Shown: positions 1 to 10,881, counted from the stretch's first letter. The stretch is DNA of 64,000 bases from Sthenelais limicola (GCA_942159475.1 OW804096.1:38687744-38751743), one strand, 5' to 3'. Notes: generated by a model from the sequence alone, not told the origin. Numbers and translations are program-made.

Positions 1-790
1 ATTTAGATGTTGTTACATTATCCCCAAGGCATATCATTCAGAATTTTCCCAAAATAAAAATACTTCTAAGCACTTGTACAATTATTCTCCGTCATTCAAG
101 GATGAATCAAAGGAAAAAATAGTTACAATGAACAAGTACATAGCAATCAAATACGATCACAGAAAAAAACCTCACACAGGGACTATGTCCACAAAATCAT
201 GACATACAATGAAACATTCAATTAATCTCAAAAAGAAATATTCCAAAAGAAGTAAATAGTCTACAACTAGATATCCAAGAACAAAAACAGCGAGGTCATA
301 GGCCAGGATTTTTTTAGCAATACAAGGTGAATACAGTTCTCCTCATACGCAGTAAAATGCTGTTCTTGCTACAATACATGAAATGTAAATTCATGCCTAT
401 CATTAATATAGCTCAAAGATATAAAAACTAAAAAAACATGAATTATCTTGAACTCGAAACAGCTGTAACAGATAAAAAGAATCATAGATATTGAAGTTCA
501 TGAATGCACAAAGACATCTAAACCTTTGATAACAAGGAAATATTTAACGGAGAAAATGGATCTTGTCTGATGCCAGCTGTGTATACCTTTAGATGATATA
601 TACCAGCAGGAATAATCAGCTGCAAGAATGAAATGATGACTTTTATTGTCATATGCTTTATTGAAATAATGGCAGCATAGTGGAGTGACATTCAGATTTT
701 CCACTAAGTAGCAAGTTAAGGTAATTTAATACCAGATGAGAAATGTTTATAATGAATTGTTTATACAGTGACTTAACATACAGAAATAAT
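1..790. other. AT-rich 3' flank of the lectin gene
   Basis: No coding region is supported here. On the minus strand, after the lectin gene's stop codon, there are possible poly(A) signals: ATTAAA (plus-strand TTTAAT near 724-729) and AATAAA (plus-strand TTTATT near 657-662). This stretch is probably 3' UTR followed by intergenic DNA. Confidence 0.5.
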
Positions 791-2910
791 TTAGACATTT
801 ATTGTTATATTAAATGTGCGGCAACCATTATAGTTCTCCACAAAGGTTGGGCTGTATGAGTCTCCTAAAATGCATGTACCAACACCATGTTCCTTACAGT
901 AGGTAAAAGCTACACATGATTTTATATTATCACTTTCTGCATTCCAGCATCTCTGTGCACACTTGCCAAGATGAGACTCCTCAAGCGATGTTCCAATTAT
1001 GTGGTCTTTTAGACGTTGCCCAGATGCAAGCACAGTCCTTTTGCCTTTCAAAAGTGTTGGTAATTCTGGCCAATGAAGAAAGATTAATACATTTGAAACA
1101 AAGCAACACAAAACTGATATGAGGCAGTCATTCATTCGGTTATGAATGTTTGTTTAATACAGGAGCCAAACAAGGCCATACAATAAACTTCACGGTTAAT
1201 GCACATTGGTAACCCACTCTTTTGTCAGCTTTTCATGGGCACAATGTTCTACAGATGGAAAGAAGGAAGCACTCTTTGTTTAAAGTACCTTGTATGTATA
1301 GAGTGATTCTACACCTGGGTTTTCTAACTCTAACAAGAAGACCATTCTTGAGCTCATCAGAAGCATAACAGTAGTAACACAATGCTCAACAACGTAAAAC
1401 TGCCTAGCTCATCTTAAATGCATTTCATTCACTCATACAAAGAGCAGAAGTGATCAGCTGAAATCAAACATGTCTCATTTCTGCCAGAGAGTGTAAGAAA
1501 AATACTAAACATTGAATGCAACTCAATCATCTAATAAATCCCTACCGTTTGCAAATATCTGTACTTCACATATGGTCAGTACTTCCCAGCCTAGCGTTAC
1601 ACTTGGTCCAACAATCTGAATGATGACGTAGCGTCCAGCAATGTTAGAACATGTTACATTTAACCATGCACCCGCGCCCACTGCTGCTGCTTGGTGATGA
1701 CAAAGGATGTTATTCCCATTGGTATGATTATCATACCCCACATACACATCGAAATTGCTCAGTCGTTCAGCTGTGAAAATATTCAAACATTTTAAAATTA
1801 CTTCAAGTTGTATTTTCCCTCTGGAGTCTTGTGTCTACAAAGCAGTTGTTTCCTGTACAGTGATGTATCGTAAGTCATTTGTTGCCACATTCTTCTTTTC
1901 TTGAAAGACCAATATTTTATCAAAAGCAGATTTAAATTGAGATCTTGCAATTAACCATTGATAGGTACATAAGACTATTAATTAATTAAAATATACAGAT
2001 ACTTACTGCAACCTTCTTGACAGTCTGCTCTATTGAGAATCCTTATTGTGTGGATAGCATAATTTCCATCCAGATCAACCTTCCACCAAGGTTTAGAATC
2101 TGAAATACTGCTATCGGAGGACGTGCAGGAACCATCATGATAGTTAGGATTGAGATTGTCATCCACAACTACATGTGGTCCTGGATGGTCAGAAGTATAT
2201 GGATACTTATATGTCTGCTTTCCCAGAGCTATGTTGGAAGCATCTGCTCCTGTTTATGTCAAGAGAATACCAGGTTTTCTTAAAAGACTAATGGTGCAAA
2301 TGGTACAAATGGCTTTACATAATAAAAGAAGGAAAATTCACTTTCATCATTCAAACCCATATTGCAGTGACTATAATTTTACTCTAAGCAACGATTTACT
2401 CATACCCATCTAGAAACTGCACAAATGAACATTACATTGAATTTGAACATATATATATTATGTGCCTTTGAATGCTATTTTAAAATTGAATTACCTTCAT
2501 TCATCACATAATAGTTGACCAAGAATTAGTAGACAATAGTTAATAGGAAGAACAGAAGCATCCCTTCTCATTACACAATGTTATAACTTTGTATAGTGAA
2601 CCATCTTACCTGAACTCCAGATAAAAACATGCTGGTAGAGTAGTTGTGAGAGCACACAAGTACATACCAATCTAAACAAAGCAAGGAAAATACAATAATA
2701 ACATTTTATGAAGGTATCAATCATAAATCTAGAACAATTGTTCAAAATATCAAATTTGAATAATTCACTTTGATGAAGATGCCACTAAGTTTAGAGTGAA
2801 ACATTATTTTACATAAGCATTCTACATACCGTTGGTGCCTCATTGTATGTACTGTTTGCACACATACAACTTGCAGCTAGAACATACAACTTATAAGAAA
2901 ATAGATCCAT
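791..2910 (-). CDS. Secreted F-type lectin (fucolectin-like) / PAN domain protein, five exons
   Basis: My splice model joins, in transcript order, 2910-2830, 2631-2610, 2249-2007, 1770-1546 and 1065-791 on the minus strand: 846 nt, 281 residues plus stop. All introns are GT-AG and all phases agree. Exon 1 starts at ATG 2910-2908 and encodes 27 residues, hydrophobic enough to be a weak signal peptide. Exon 2 is a 22-nt microexon. Exons 3 and 4, both phase 1-1, encode a galactose-binding-like fold of the F-type lectin kind: NIALGK start, PWWKVDL core, NRADC, WLNVTC and a terminal CEVQIFANG. Exon 5 encodes a PAN/apple domain with six spaced cysteines (KC, RCW, SCVAFTYC, TC, NGCRTF). F-type lectins bind fucose through one His and two Arg. 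The Arg of NRAD and a later Arg are present, but the His position appears to be Ser and the D-to-Arg spacing is longer, so sugar binding is uncertain. Likely role: extracellular carbohydrate or protein recognition. The domain exons are firm; exons 1 and 2 are inferred. Confidence 0.75.
2610..2631 (-). other. 22-nt coding microexon of the lectin gene
   Basis: The minus strand reads a pyrimidine-rich tract ending in CTACCAG, then 22 nt, then a GTAAGA donor. The 22 nt encode HVFIWSS plus one base. This converts phase 0 from exon 1 into the phase 1 needed by the lectin exon at 2249. Two near copies with the same length and frame lie at 4819-4840 and 4852-4873. Confidence 0.55.
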
Positions 2911-3700
2911 CTGTATGGGTCAATACAGTTGATTCTTATGTAGACATCAAACCTATTTCACCTTTCCTTTGGATCACTAAATGAATAATTCAACAAAGTA
3001 TACATATGCTACCCTGGGTTTGTATGTAAGAGAGTGTACATTGTGGATAACTCCTCCACTTATAATTATTTTAACCTATTGCACAATATATTGTCAAAAA
3101 CATTTGGTTTGGTTTGGTAAACATTTGTATTTCTATAATTGGGTATTCATAATTGTGTTGACGTTCAATTGTAGTCTAGCTACTGAACTATAGCCACCTT
3201 TGACAATCTTTTTGAAACATGCTCTAATAAGAGATCAATATTGATACCTCATTTGTTTACATATATAGATCATTATCCATTCAAATATACTTAACTATTC
3301 AATACACAAGTGTAATCTGATTAATAGTAAATCAATTTGATTTCTTGTAAATTGATATTATGACTTACGGTACACTTTAAGGTACACTTTTATACAACAA
3401 TAATAATACTTATTATCATTATGTATTGTATCCCTTTGCATGTTATATAGGTGAAGAGACCAGAAAATCACCTTCACCAATCCTCTCAAATAACTAAAGA
3501 TTACAGCATAAATGAGATCAAAATCAATGTAATATTAAATACACTCAAGACATCCCTAGTATTTATCATTTCTCAGAATTAAATAATTGTCGAGCTAGTA
3601 ATTTCAATTTCCAGACAACATGTGTGGATCTGTCAGCACATACCCTTAGTCCCTTCCTCCATGCCAAAGGTCCTGGGTGTATGATGGCTTGACTATTATA
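2911..3700. other. Lectin gene upstream region with degenerate MITE
   Basis: No gene is seen. Part of 2911-3190 is the left-hand member of a partial duplication whose partner is at 7240-7480. Around 3450-3600 the sequence resembles the internal part of the 237-bp MITE family described below (it shares a CCTTCACCAATC-type stretch followed by TCTCAAATAAC), but the ends are worn away. Confidence 0.4.
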
Positions 3701-3838
3701 GCATTAATACCCGAGGTTTTGGGTAGTCTGGGTGGTCTGTTGCCTGGTGGCAATTCGAGGGGCGTTAGCCCTGAGAATTTCCACCAGGCAACAGACCACA
3801 TGGCACATAGACCATCCAAAACCGAGGATATTAGTGCT
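3701..3838. repeat. Imperfect inverted repeat (foldback), arms about 50 bp
   Basis: The arm at 3701-3750 is the inverse complement of 3781-3838 with a few mismatches and a small insertion. The best-paired core is GGTCTGTTGCCTGGTGG against CCACCAGGCAACAGACC. The loop is about 30 bp. It is probably the core of a foldback transposon. The open frame over it (3677-4138) is not convincing as a gene. Confidence 0.6.
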
Positions 3839-4439
3839 TTTAGACCTGGTTTGGTCAGATTTGACTGTTATTTACCTCTTACTAACTTTTATTTACCAGT
3901 TCTTTTGATGTCTATAACCCCCATTCCTTACCGGAAGTTGCCGGAAGTGATTGCCGTGGTCTATTGTGACAAAAATACACCACAGAATCTGACCAAACTG
4001 GGTCTAAATAGTCATATTGCCTCACCGGGAATGTCTGGGGAAGTCTTAGCCTATTTACTTGTATGTATATGGATTCATTTTCTCATTGACATGAGAAACC
4101 CCTTCATGCACATCTTCCCAGGAAAAATTAACCGCTAGTCTAACATGTGGAAGATGAACACAATTTGTCAGACTAATTCCCATCAGTCACAGATGCATGT
4201 GGGAGCTCGGGCTTACAGTGACATGAGGCTGGCCAGGGAGGAACCATGGGTGCTTACTGTCAAAGCCGCAGCTCCCGACCCCAGCCAAACAATCAGACGT
4301 AGTTGATTTCAGGAGTTTACTGTCCAACTGTCAGTGAGTAAGTGAGGCCGATGAAGGGAGGCTGGCGTTCACGGGAGGTGATGGTAGGCCCTCCAGTGGC
4401 GCTCCAATGAATCACCATTGAACCAATGGCCTCTGAATG
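3839..4439. other. Unassigned intergenic stretch
   Basis: I see no gene, RNA or clear repeat boundary. It separates the lectin gene from the duplicated block that starts near 4440 and may be part of the same inserted element as the inverted repeat at 3701-3838. Confidence 0.3.
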
Positions 4440-4920
4440 GTGTTAATTGTACAAATGGCTCTACATAATAAATGAATGTACAATTTAATTGAGACTTTCA
4501 TCTTTCAAACCCATATTGCAGTGACTTTAACTGAATGAATACTTTTACTCTTTAATTCTAAGAAATGGCTTACTCATACCCATCTAGAAACTACACAAAT
4601 GAATATAACATTGAAGAAGGACATATATATTTCTGATGGCTGGTGGATCTTGAATTCTCTCACTTACTGTGTTAAAAATAGAACACCATTTTAAAGGAAT
4701 TACCATGAATCATTACATAATAGTTAACCAAGAATTAGTAGACAGTAGTAACTAGGAATATCAGAAACAACTTTTCTCATCACACAATGTCATAACTTTG
4801 TATAGTATACTATCTTACCTGAACTCCAGATGAAAACATACTGGAAGCTACCTGAACTCCAGATAAAAACGTACTGGTGAAGAAATTGTGATATCACACA
4901 AGTACATGTACCGATCTATT
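4440..4920 (-). repeat. Partial duplicate of lectin gene introns with two microexon copies
   Basis: This block aligns by eye with 2286-2690: the shared stretches include TACAAATGGCT, CCCATATTGCAGTGACT and CTCATACCCATCTAGAAACT. It contains two tandem copies of the 22-nt microexon: 4819-4840 with a GTAAGA donor and 4852-4873 with a GTAGCT donor. Both keep the reading frame (YVFIWSS in each). No lectin or PAN domain exon accompanies them. They are either dead duplicates or alternative 5' exons of the gene at 791-2910. Confidence 0.55.
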
Positions 4921-4922
4921 AC

Positions 4923-5126
4923 AGGGGTGTCGCTACCGGGGGGAGGGGGACCTGTTCCCCCCACTTTTGGTAGCAGCCTAAAAAGGTCCAAGCCCAAGGC
5001 TCTAAGAAAAATCATCTCAACATTTTAAAAAAGATCCAAGGCTTTCACACACATAATAACCTTCATTCTATAGCTCAGGGGCGTCGCTACTGGGGGAAAC
5101 TTTTGGTGGTAGCATACAAAAGGTCC
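4923..5126. repeat. Direct repeat pair with a GTCGCTAC core
   Basis: A unit at about 4923-4990 (GTCGCTACCGGGGG, then ACTTTTGGTAGCAGC and AAAAGGTCC) recurs at about 5077-5126 with the same order of motifs. It looks like the edge of an unidentified repeat. 5127-5800 holds a poly-C run near 5419-5436 and no gene. Confidence 0.45.
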
Positions 5127-5809
5127 AAAGGTGTAGAATCTTTTCATGAAAGCAGATAATAATGCTTAAACCCCTATATTTAAATACCATTCGGAGCTCA
5201 TAACAAACAGCCATACATACAGTATAATGTTATATGGATTTTTACTAGCGGAGGACTTTTAAGTTTTATCCCTATTGCAAATAGATAATAATTCTCATAT
5301 CCAAGTCCCTTTTCAGAGGTAGAAAAATAAGTGTTGTTGTACCATATCAAAGTATGTCCGACGGGTTGTTTTAAAATAGATTGCTGAGCTTTAAACCCTG
5401 CCCACACACAGCCGATTTGCCCCCCCCCCCCCCCCGATTTAGGTCTCCCGATGATCATAGCACTCATGTATACTGAACTGTCAGTGGAGAGGTAAGTTTA
5501 GAAAACCCACAAAAAAATAAAGATATAAGGGACACAACATACTTGTCATTAGAATTATAAGAGCCTCAGAACAGGTCATTGAATAAAACCTTTTAAAAGA
5601 ATTAAAAATGTATGATTTATGTATGTGGTTTGTGAAGGTATCTTGGGTGGAAATGTGATTTTGAAGCCCTTTTTAGTTTTTTAGTTGTACTCTATACAAC
5701 TATTGTTAGCCAGGGAAAGTTGGGTGAGCCTTTTGTATGGACAAAGGACTGATCACATGACTGCCTCTTGAAAGTAACCGTAATGACATCATGCATTTGA
5801 TAGCTCATG

Positions 5810-6112
5810 GGAGAGGGAAGGGGGAAGGGAGGGAGAAGAAGAGATTTGGGAGAGGGAGAGACAGAAGAGGGGGAGGGAGGAGAAAAAGAGGGGCGGGGTA
5901 TGAGACACAGAGAAGAGGGAGAGGGAGGTGAGGGGAGGGAGAGAGTGTAGGGGAGAAGGGGGAGAGGGAGGGAGAGAGCGAAGGGGAGAGTGAGGAAGAT
6001 AGGGAGAGAAGAGGGGGAATGGCAGTGAAAAAGAGGGGCAGAATGGAGGCCAGAGGGGAGAGTGAAGAAGGAAACGGAGGGAGGGACAGGGGGAGGTGCA
6101 GGGAGAGAGGGG
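5810..6112 (+). repeat. 300-bp polypurine tract
   Basis: The plus strand is almost all A and G (GGGAGAGG-type units). The opposite strand can be read as Ser/Pro/Leu-rich frames, but these are low-complexity artefacts. 6113-6660 has no supported gene. Confidence 0.8.
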
Positions 6113-6675
6113 GACCATCCAATGGTCGGGTACTTTTCTAGTATATAATATAACAATGCGGCATTTGTTTCCTGGCAGCAAGAGTTTGAATATGCGTCTT
6201 TTGAAACAAAATCATCTCCCCAGGCTTCTCCATACCACAATTTGCACCAATAAACTGGTTTGGGTTAATATTATTAGTTAATAAAATCTAGTAGAAGACC
6301 ATGCACCCATCCATGTGTGTTCTGAATTGCAGAAACAGGAGAGGAAAATGTGATGGACTTATTGCCGAGCATGCTAGAGAGTAGTAACCTTCTATGTTAT
6401 AATACCCTGGAGGGTGCCTTTTTTTATATGAAAAAACATATTTTGTCAACAATGTTTGCGTGTGGCAATTTTTTGCCTAATGTCTCTTCCAATTGTATGA
6501 GAATTAGGGAATTAAAACCATACGGCACATGTCCTTTTACTCCACATGGGCCTCCATTCAGAATAATGAACAAACCTTAGTTTGACCCCCTATAAGCTAT
6601 GTACGGCATGATTTAACCGTTTCAATTTTTACAGAAACGTGCCAAGGTACTCAAGACTTTCAGTGGCTATCACAT

Positions 6676-7076
6676 GTTTCCTTATGGGAGTTGAATGTAG
6701 ATATTTTGAAATATGTTAGTAGACACCTTTGCAAACACTTGGGTGTAAACACCTTTTGGTATGGAATTAGTTCCCCGATTTGTTCATTTTTCTCAGTATC
6801 AGTAGATTAACTTGTTAAATATTGTCTGTATCAACTTCTTTCATATTCAAATGGATTCCCCATGCCTTAAAACATGGGAAAAGAGTATTCACACTTGATT
6901 ACATGTTTATTCTACCCAAAGGACTCTCAAAGATTTAGTGATGGCCATTTTTGTTTTCAGCTGTCATGGGTTCTCCTACGGGAGTTGAGTTTAAATGTTT
7001 TGATACATGTTAGTAGACACCTTTACCAACACATTGGTGAAAAAATTGCTTGGTAAGGAATTTGTTCCCAGATTTT
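6676..7076. repeat. Two diverged direct repeats of about 105 bp
   Basis: 6676-6781 and 6968-7076 share the order GGGAGTTGA, then TTAGTAGACACCTTT, then GGAATT.GTTCCC, then GATTT. It appears to be an old tandem duplication inside the insertion that splits the duplicated lectin 5' region. Confidence 0.5.
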
Positions 7077-7079
7077 TTT

Positions 7080-7480
7080 AATATTCCCTGACTAGAATGA
7101 TTGTTTAAAATGCAAATTTGAATAAATCTCTTTAAGGAAGAAGCCACAATTATCTTACGTAGATGCATTTAGTGTTTTACTTACCGTTGACACCTTATTG
7201 TATGTACTGTTCACACACATACAACATGTAAGAGAATAGATTGATCTGTTTGGATCAATACAATTGATTCATGTAGACATCAACATATTTCACGCCACCT
7301 TTGTGCCAGTGAATGAATAATTCAATATACACTGGCTATCCTAGGCTTGTATGTAAGAGAGTGTACATCGTGGATATCTCCTCTGCGTATTCATTTTAAC
7401 CTATTACACCATATTTAGTCAAAAACATTTGGTTTGGTTTGGTAAACTTTTATCTTTCTATAATTTGGTTTTCTTAGGTC
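7080..7480 (-). pseudogene. Duplicate of lectin exon 1 region, start codon lost
   Basis: It aligns with 2750-3150, including the exon 1 donor: the minus strand reads TCAACG then GTAAGT, so the exon copy ends at 7185. The counterpart of the initiating ATG has changed and the leader-coding part is partly deleted, leaving no signal peptide. It could only be a noncoding alternative first exon. 7481-7731 is plain AT-rich flank of the retrotransposon. Confidence 0.5.
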
Positions 7481-7731
7481 TGCTAGCTACTGAATCATCA
7501 GCCTTTAGTGGTTGAGCCAATTATGTTCAACATACAGTTCAACATATAACTAAACAGACCGTTTGAATGAATGCAATATCACTCACGACTTAATGTACAA
7601 GATATTCGAATATTTAACAAGCCAGTAATCATCATCTTCTTGTCTCATCACCCATTATACCCACCATTTTTAAAAACACAACTGATTGATTGATTTAAAC
7701 AAAAAACAACAGAAATGATATTGTGTACTAG

Positions 7732-8243
7732 TGTAGTGAATCGGACTACAGTTGTAGTGTATCTGTGTCGCAGGTTCGTTTCCCTTGGCGTATCCGAAGC
7801 TTATCAATCGAGAGTTACATAGAACAAAAGGAACAAAGGCAGGCGCTACCTGTTCACTTGGGTTTTATTGTGAGGTTTCGGAACTGGCATCAGTTCGCAT
7901 CAGACCTGACTAGACTGTGGACTTCTGATTACCTGGCCAGCCAGGTAACCCTCGTCCAAAGGTGTCTATCAGACCTATACATCAACAGTCAACAATTCAC
8001 AATGAGCGGTATAAGTAACACTATCCACACTGAGAGGTTTATCATGGCCTCTACAGCTTACATTAAATGGTAGAAACCCAGGTCGTGGTTACTATCGACC
8101 AACAGCTGGCTGCTGTTAAATATATAAAAGGCGACAGGCAAAACATATGATTTAGACTAAAAAGTCCCGCGGACCAGTAGTGACCACTGGGGAGGTTCGG
8201 ACGAACTAACCCTCAGCGGCCACCTACACCCAATATCACCACA
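7732..8243 (-). repeat. 3' LTR of the gypsy element
   Basis: 512 bp, one mismatch to the copy at 18868-19379. In element orientation it has a TATATA stretch (plus 8121-8126) and an AATAAA poly(A) signal (plus-strand TTTATT at 7864-7869). Confidence 0.95.
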
Positions 8244-8246
8244 ATA

Positions 8247-8262
8247 CCCCCTTTTTTCTTTT
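8247..8262 (-). other. Polypurine tract of the gypsy element
   Basis: On the minus strand an A/G-only run ends a few bases before the 3' LTR. This is the expected plus-strand DNA primer and confirms the minus orientation. Confidence 0.85.
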
Positions 8263-8289
8263 AAGAGTTTGAAAAGAAAAATCTTAAAA

Positions 8290-8560
8290 ACTCGACAGGG
8301 TAAGAAAAAGTAAAAGTCTACAAGTAGGAGCATATAGTGTGTCCTCTCTACAATGAACAAATAAATCAATCTTATGAAAACTTCAGGAATCGACAAATAG
8401 GAGCATTCTGTGTCCTAACTAATGTGAACAATTATCCGAAGTAAGAAAGAAAATTTATGAAAAACCTTTTCACGTTTGACAGGCAGGAGCATATAGTGTC
8501 CTCACTAACAAGCAAACAATCTGTTCTACAGAACTTATTTTATGAAAAAGGTTATCACTT
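8290..8560 (-). repeat. Three imperfect tandem repeats in the gypsy 3' region
   Basis: The plus-strand motif AGGAGCAT.....TGTCCT occurs near 8327, 8400 and 8486, each followed by AACAA/AATTATG-type sequence, giving units of about 73-86 bp. The repeats lie in untranslated sequence between the third ORF and the polypurine tract. A role in RNA structure, export or packaging is possible but not shown. Confidence 0.6.
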
Positions 8561-8703
8561 TCATTATTGTAGACTTCACGTAAATGTCGGCGCCACACAC
8601 CAGGGTCATGATCCGAGGATCCAGGGCATCCGAACAGCATCCGAGGTGGTTAAATCAGGTCGAAGGGCGGTCCAGTCATCATCGTCCATGCGTTTCCTCT
8701 GTT

Positions 8704-10881
8704 TTAGTTACCATTGCCATCGTCGTCTTTCGGTCCTTCGGGCGAGTCCTTTGCAGAAGGTCTGTCCGGAGTATCGAACATACTTCCGAACATACCTTGC
8801 TCGGGAGGCGCCCGGCCCAACGCAGCCGAAGCCACAGTTCTCTGAGGCTGGGGTGGCTCACGTTGGGACTTCATCTGGTCCAGGAGACTGGTGAGGAAAT
8901 GGATTTGTTGGTCGTTAACCTCCAACATCCCACCAGCTCGACTGGACACCACGGTCAAACCAGGAGTCTCGCCCGAGCCTGAAGAAGGCAAGGCTTGAGC
9001 TTCCTCAACTGGTTTGGCAGGGAGAGAGGTCGGCTTTCCACCCAGGGAACTTTCCGACCTGCTCACACCTTGATTGGACTCGTCCGAATCATCCAAAAGC
9101 AAGCCCTGGAGTCTGGTATTCTCCTCCAAGAGCTTCAGGATGCGTTGTTCCTTCTCCTGATTGGATGCCTTCAGAGTCCGGATGAGGAGAGCCTGCTGAC
9201 TGATGGTTTCCTTCAGCGTGCCTACCTCATCCACCTTCGCCCTCACCGCCTGAAGCTTTTTCAGAGGAGTCACAAGAGCGGCCACGGTCACTTTGACCTG
9301 CCTCTTGGCATCCTCTGCAGCTACTTGCAGGGCTTTCAACGCCTGGTTCACGCCGGTCTCTGATGTTTCCACCAGAGCAGCGGTCTCCAAAGCACAAGGC
9401 AGTTCGGCCAGAGTTGTGTCCACCCATTTCTGGGCCTTCCTCGAACGTCTGCTCCTCTTAGCAGGAGGAGCAGTCAACTCAGCTGCCTTCGACTGGCTCT
9501 CAGTCCTCGGACGCTTGGAGGCTGCGGCCTTCGAGCTAGTACTAGCACTTGACTTGTCCGAAGTTGCTGTGCTAGACTTTACCGGGGTCTGAGTCGGTTT
9601 GGATTTCCCAGTACCAGTTCTGGGGACATCCACCTCACCAGCCTTTCGAAGGGTCCTGAGATGGGCCATCGAAAGATGAGTGGTCCGAATGAAAGCTCCG
9701 AAGGGCTTCCATTCAGGCTTCACTTTCGCCGCCTTCTCTATCGCCTTCGGCCTTCCCTGGTTGTGCAACAGCTCCTCCCCATTCATGATGTGGCTGACCA
9801 ACTCCGATTTCCTGTCAAGCTGCTGCTGACAGTTCTCGTAGGGGCAGACCCACACTTCTGTCTGAGGGGTGTGAACCTCGCACAGGTGCCTGAAGAATCT
9901 TTCTCGGGTGGAGAAAGCTCGGACACCTGAAGCATTGAGCTTCACTCGCCTACACACCAGGTACGGACAACGAAATCCAGGCTCCCACAGAGTTGGTACC
10001 AGTCGGAGCTTCTCACTGGTACCAGGCTCCATTTTACCCGCCTTACACAGCCCCGGGTAGAGACAGGATTCATACCGAAGCATGAGTCCATGGTCATCTT
10101 CAGAGTCGGACTCTGTGGCCATCAGATGACGTGAGCCTGGCCGATCGTGCTTCGGGTTCAGCGGGACAACATCAGTGGCCTTGTCCAGCTCGGCATTGAA
10201 CTTAGTCAATGAGCCTGCGTGCGCCAACTGATCCTCCCTCACCTTAGCACGATGCACATGGACCTTTTTCAGCTTCCGGAACTTCAACTTAGTAGTTCCA
10301 GTCGCTGGGGCAGGTGCCTTGCCTTTCGAGTTCGACTTGGGGTCCGAACTCCGGGGCTTCCGAACTGGACGGGCAGAAGACCGGGTGCTCTTGGCCGGTG
10401 AATCCATGAGCTCCACAGTCACTGCCGCCGAGGAATCAGCAGGATCTGGAGATAGAGTCCGCGGGGACTCGACCATCTCTCCATCCTTCATCCTCGGCCT
10501 GTCCTGCTTTCTGGGGGATCTAGGCTTCTGCTTAGAGGTACCAGCCGAAGGTACAGTCTTAGCTTCGGGAGTCTCGGACTCAACCTCAGCCATGTCTGTC
10601 ACCATCGCCGCATCCTCTTCAGCAGCTGCTAACCTAGCATCCTCGGCTTCCATAATTGCGCCCCAGCAAGTTACGGTGCCGGTCCCAGAGCCACCTGCGT
10701 CAGGCTGACCCATGCCAGCAAGGATCCGAGACCCTTCCAAGACCTTAGCCTCCTCGTCCGACAATACCTCGCAGTCCGAACCGTCCAGATCCATCTCTAG
10801 ATCAGACTCGGACAGCTTAGCGTTGAGGGAATCAGCCAACTGGTCCTCGGTCATGTTCTCGAATTCTCCTGAAGTCGACAT
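8704..10881 (-). CDS. Gypsy third ORF: zinc-finger-like, coiled-coil protein of 725 residues
   Basis: The first ATG is at 10881 and the stop is TAA at 8704-8706. Counting from the codon before that ATG, the N-terminus (1-110) is acidic. Residues 115-210 are basic and rich in Ser/Pro. Residues 306-338 give a C-x4-C-x21-H-x4-H pattern, followed by C347-x4-C352-x12-H365-x8-H374, so two C/H zinc-binding motifs are likely. Basic clusters at 457-461 and 475-483 look like nuclear signals. Residues 545-598 form a strong heptad coiled coil. There is no signal peptide or membrane segment, so it is not an envelope. The position is where retroviruses and some gypsy elements carry env or accessory genes. 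A good splice acceptor (pyrimidine tract then CTTTCAG, AG at 10900-10899) sits 18 nt before the ATG. I do not recognise the family. The long uninterrupted frame next to identical LTRs argues that it is functional in the source element. Confidence 0.8.
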   Translation of the reverse strand: MSTSGEFENMTEDQLADSLNAKLSESDLEMDLDGSDCEVLSDEEAKVLEGSRILAGMGQPDAGGSGTGTVTCWGAIMEAEDARLAAAEEDAAMVTDMAEVESETPEAKTVPSAGTSKQKPRSPRKQDRPRMKDGEMVESPRTLSPDPADSSAAVTVELMDSPAKSTRSSARPVRKPRSSDPKSNSKGKAPAPATGTTKLKFRKLKKVHVHRAKVREDQLAHAGSLTKFNAELDKATDVVPLNPKHDRPGSRHLMATESDSEDDHGLMLRYESCLYPGLCKAGKMEPGTSEKLRLVPTLWEPGFRCPYLVCRRVKLNASGVRAFSTRERFFRHLCEVHTPQTEVWVCPYENCQQQLDRKSELVSHIMNGEELLHNQGRPKAIEKAAKVKPEWKPFGAFIRTTHLSMAHLRTLRKAGEVDVPRTGTGKSKPTQTPVKSSTATSDKSSASTSSKAAASKRPRTESQSKAAELTAPPAKRSRRSRKAQKWVDTTLAELPCALETAALVETSETGVNQALKALQVAAEDAKRQVKVTVAALVTPLKKLQAVRAKVDEVGTLKETISQQALLIRTLKASNQEKEQRILKLLEENTRLQGLLLDDSDESNQGVSRSESSLGGKPTSLPAKPVEEAQALPSSGSGETPGLTVVSSRAGGMLEVNDQQIHFLTSLLDQMKSQREPPQPQRTVASAALGRAPPEQGMFGSMFDTPDRPSAKDSPEGPKDDDGNGN

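Noticed and set aside
3677..4138. 153-codon plus-strand frame
   Set aside because: It runs through an inverted repeat and shows no domain or splice context; likely chance.
5692..6240. Long Ser/Pro/Leu-rich frames on the minus strand
   Set aside because: They come from a polypurine/polypyrimidine tract that is open in several frames at once; no domain.
7765..8073. 102-codon plus-strand frame, repeated at 18901-19209
   Set aside because: It lies inside the LTRs, antisense to the element, starts with GTG and has no recognisable domain; its repetition is just the LTR pair.
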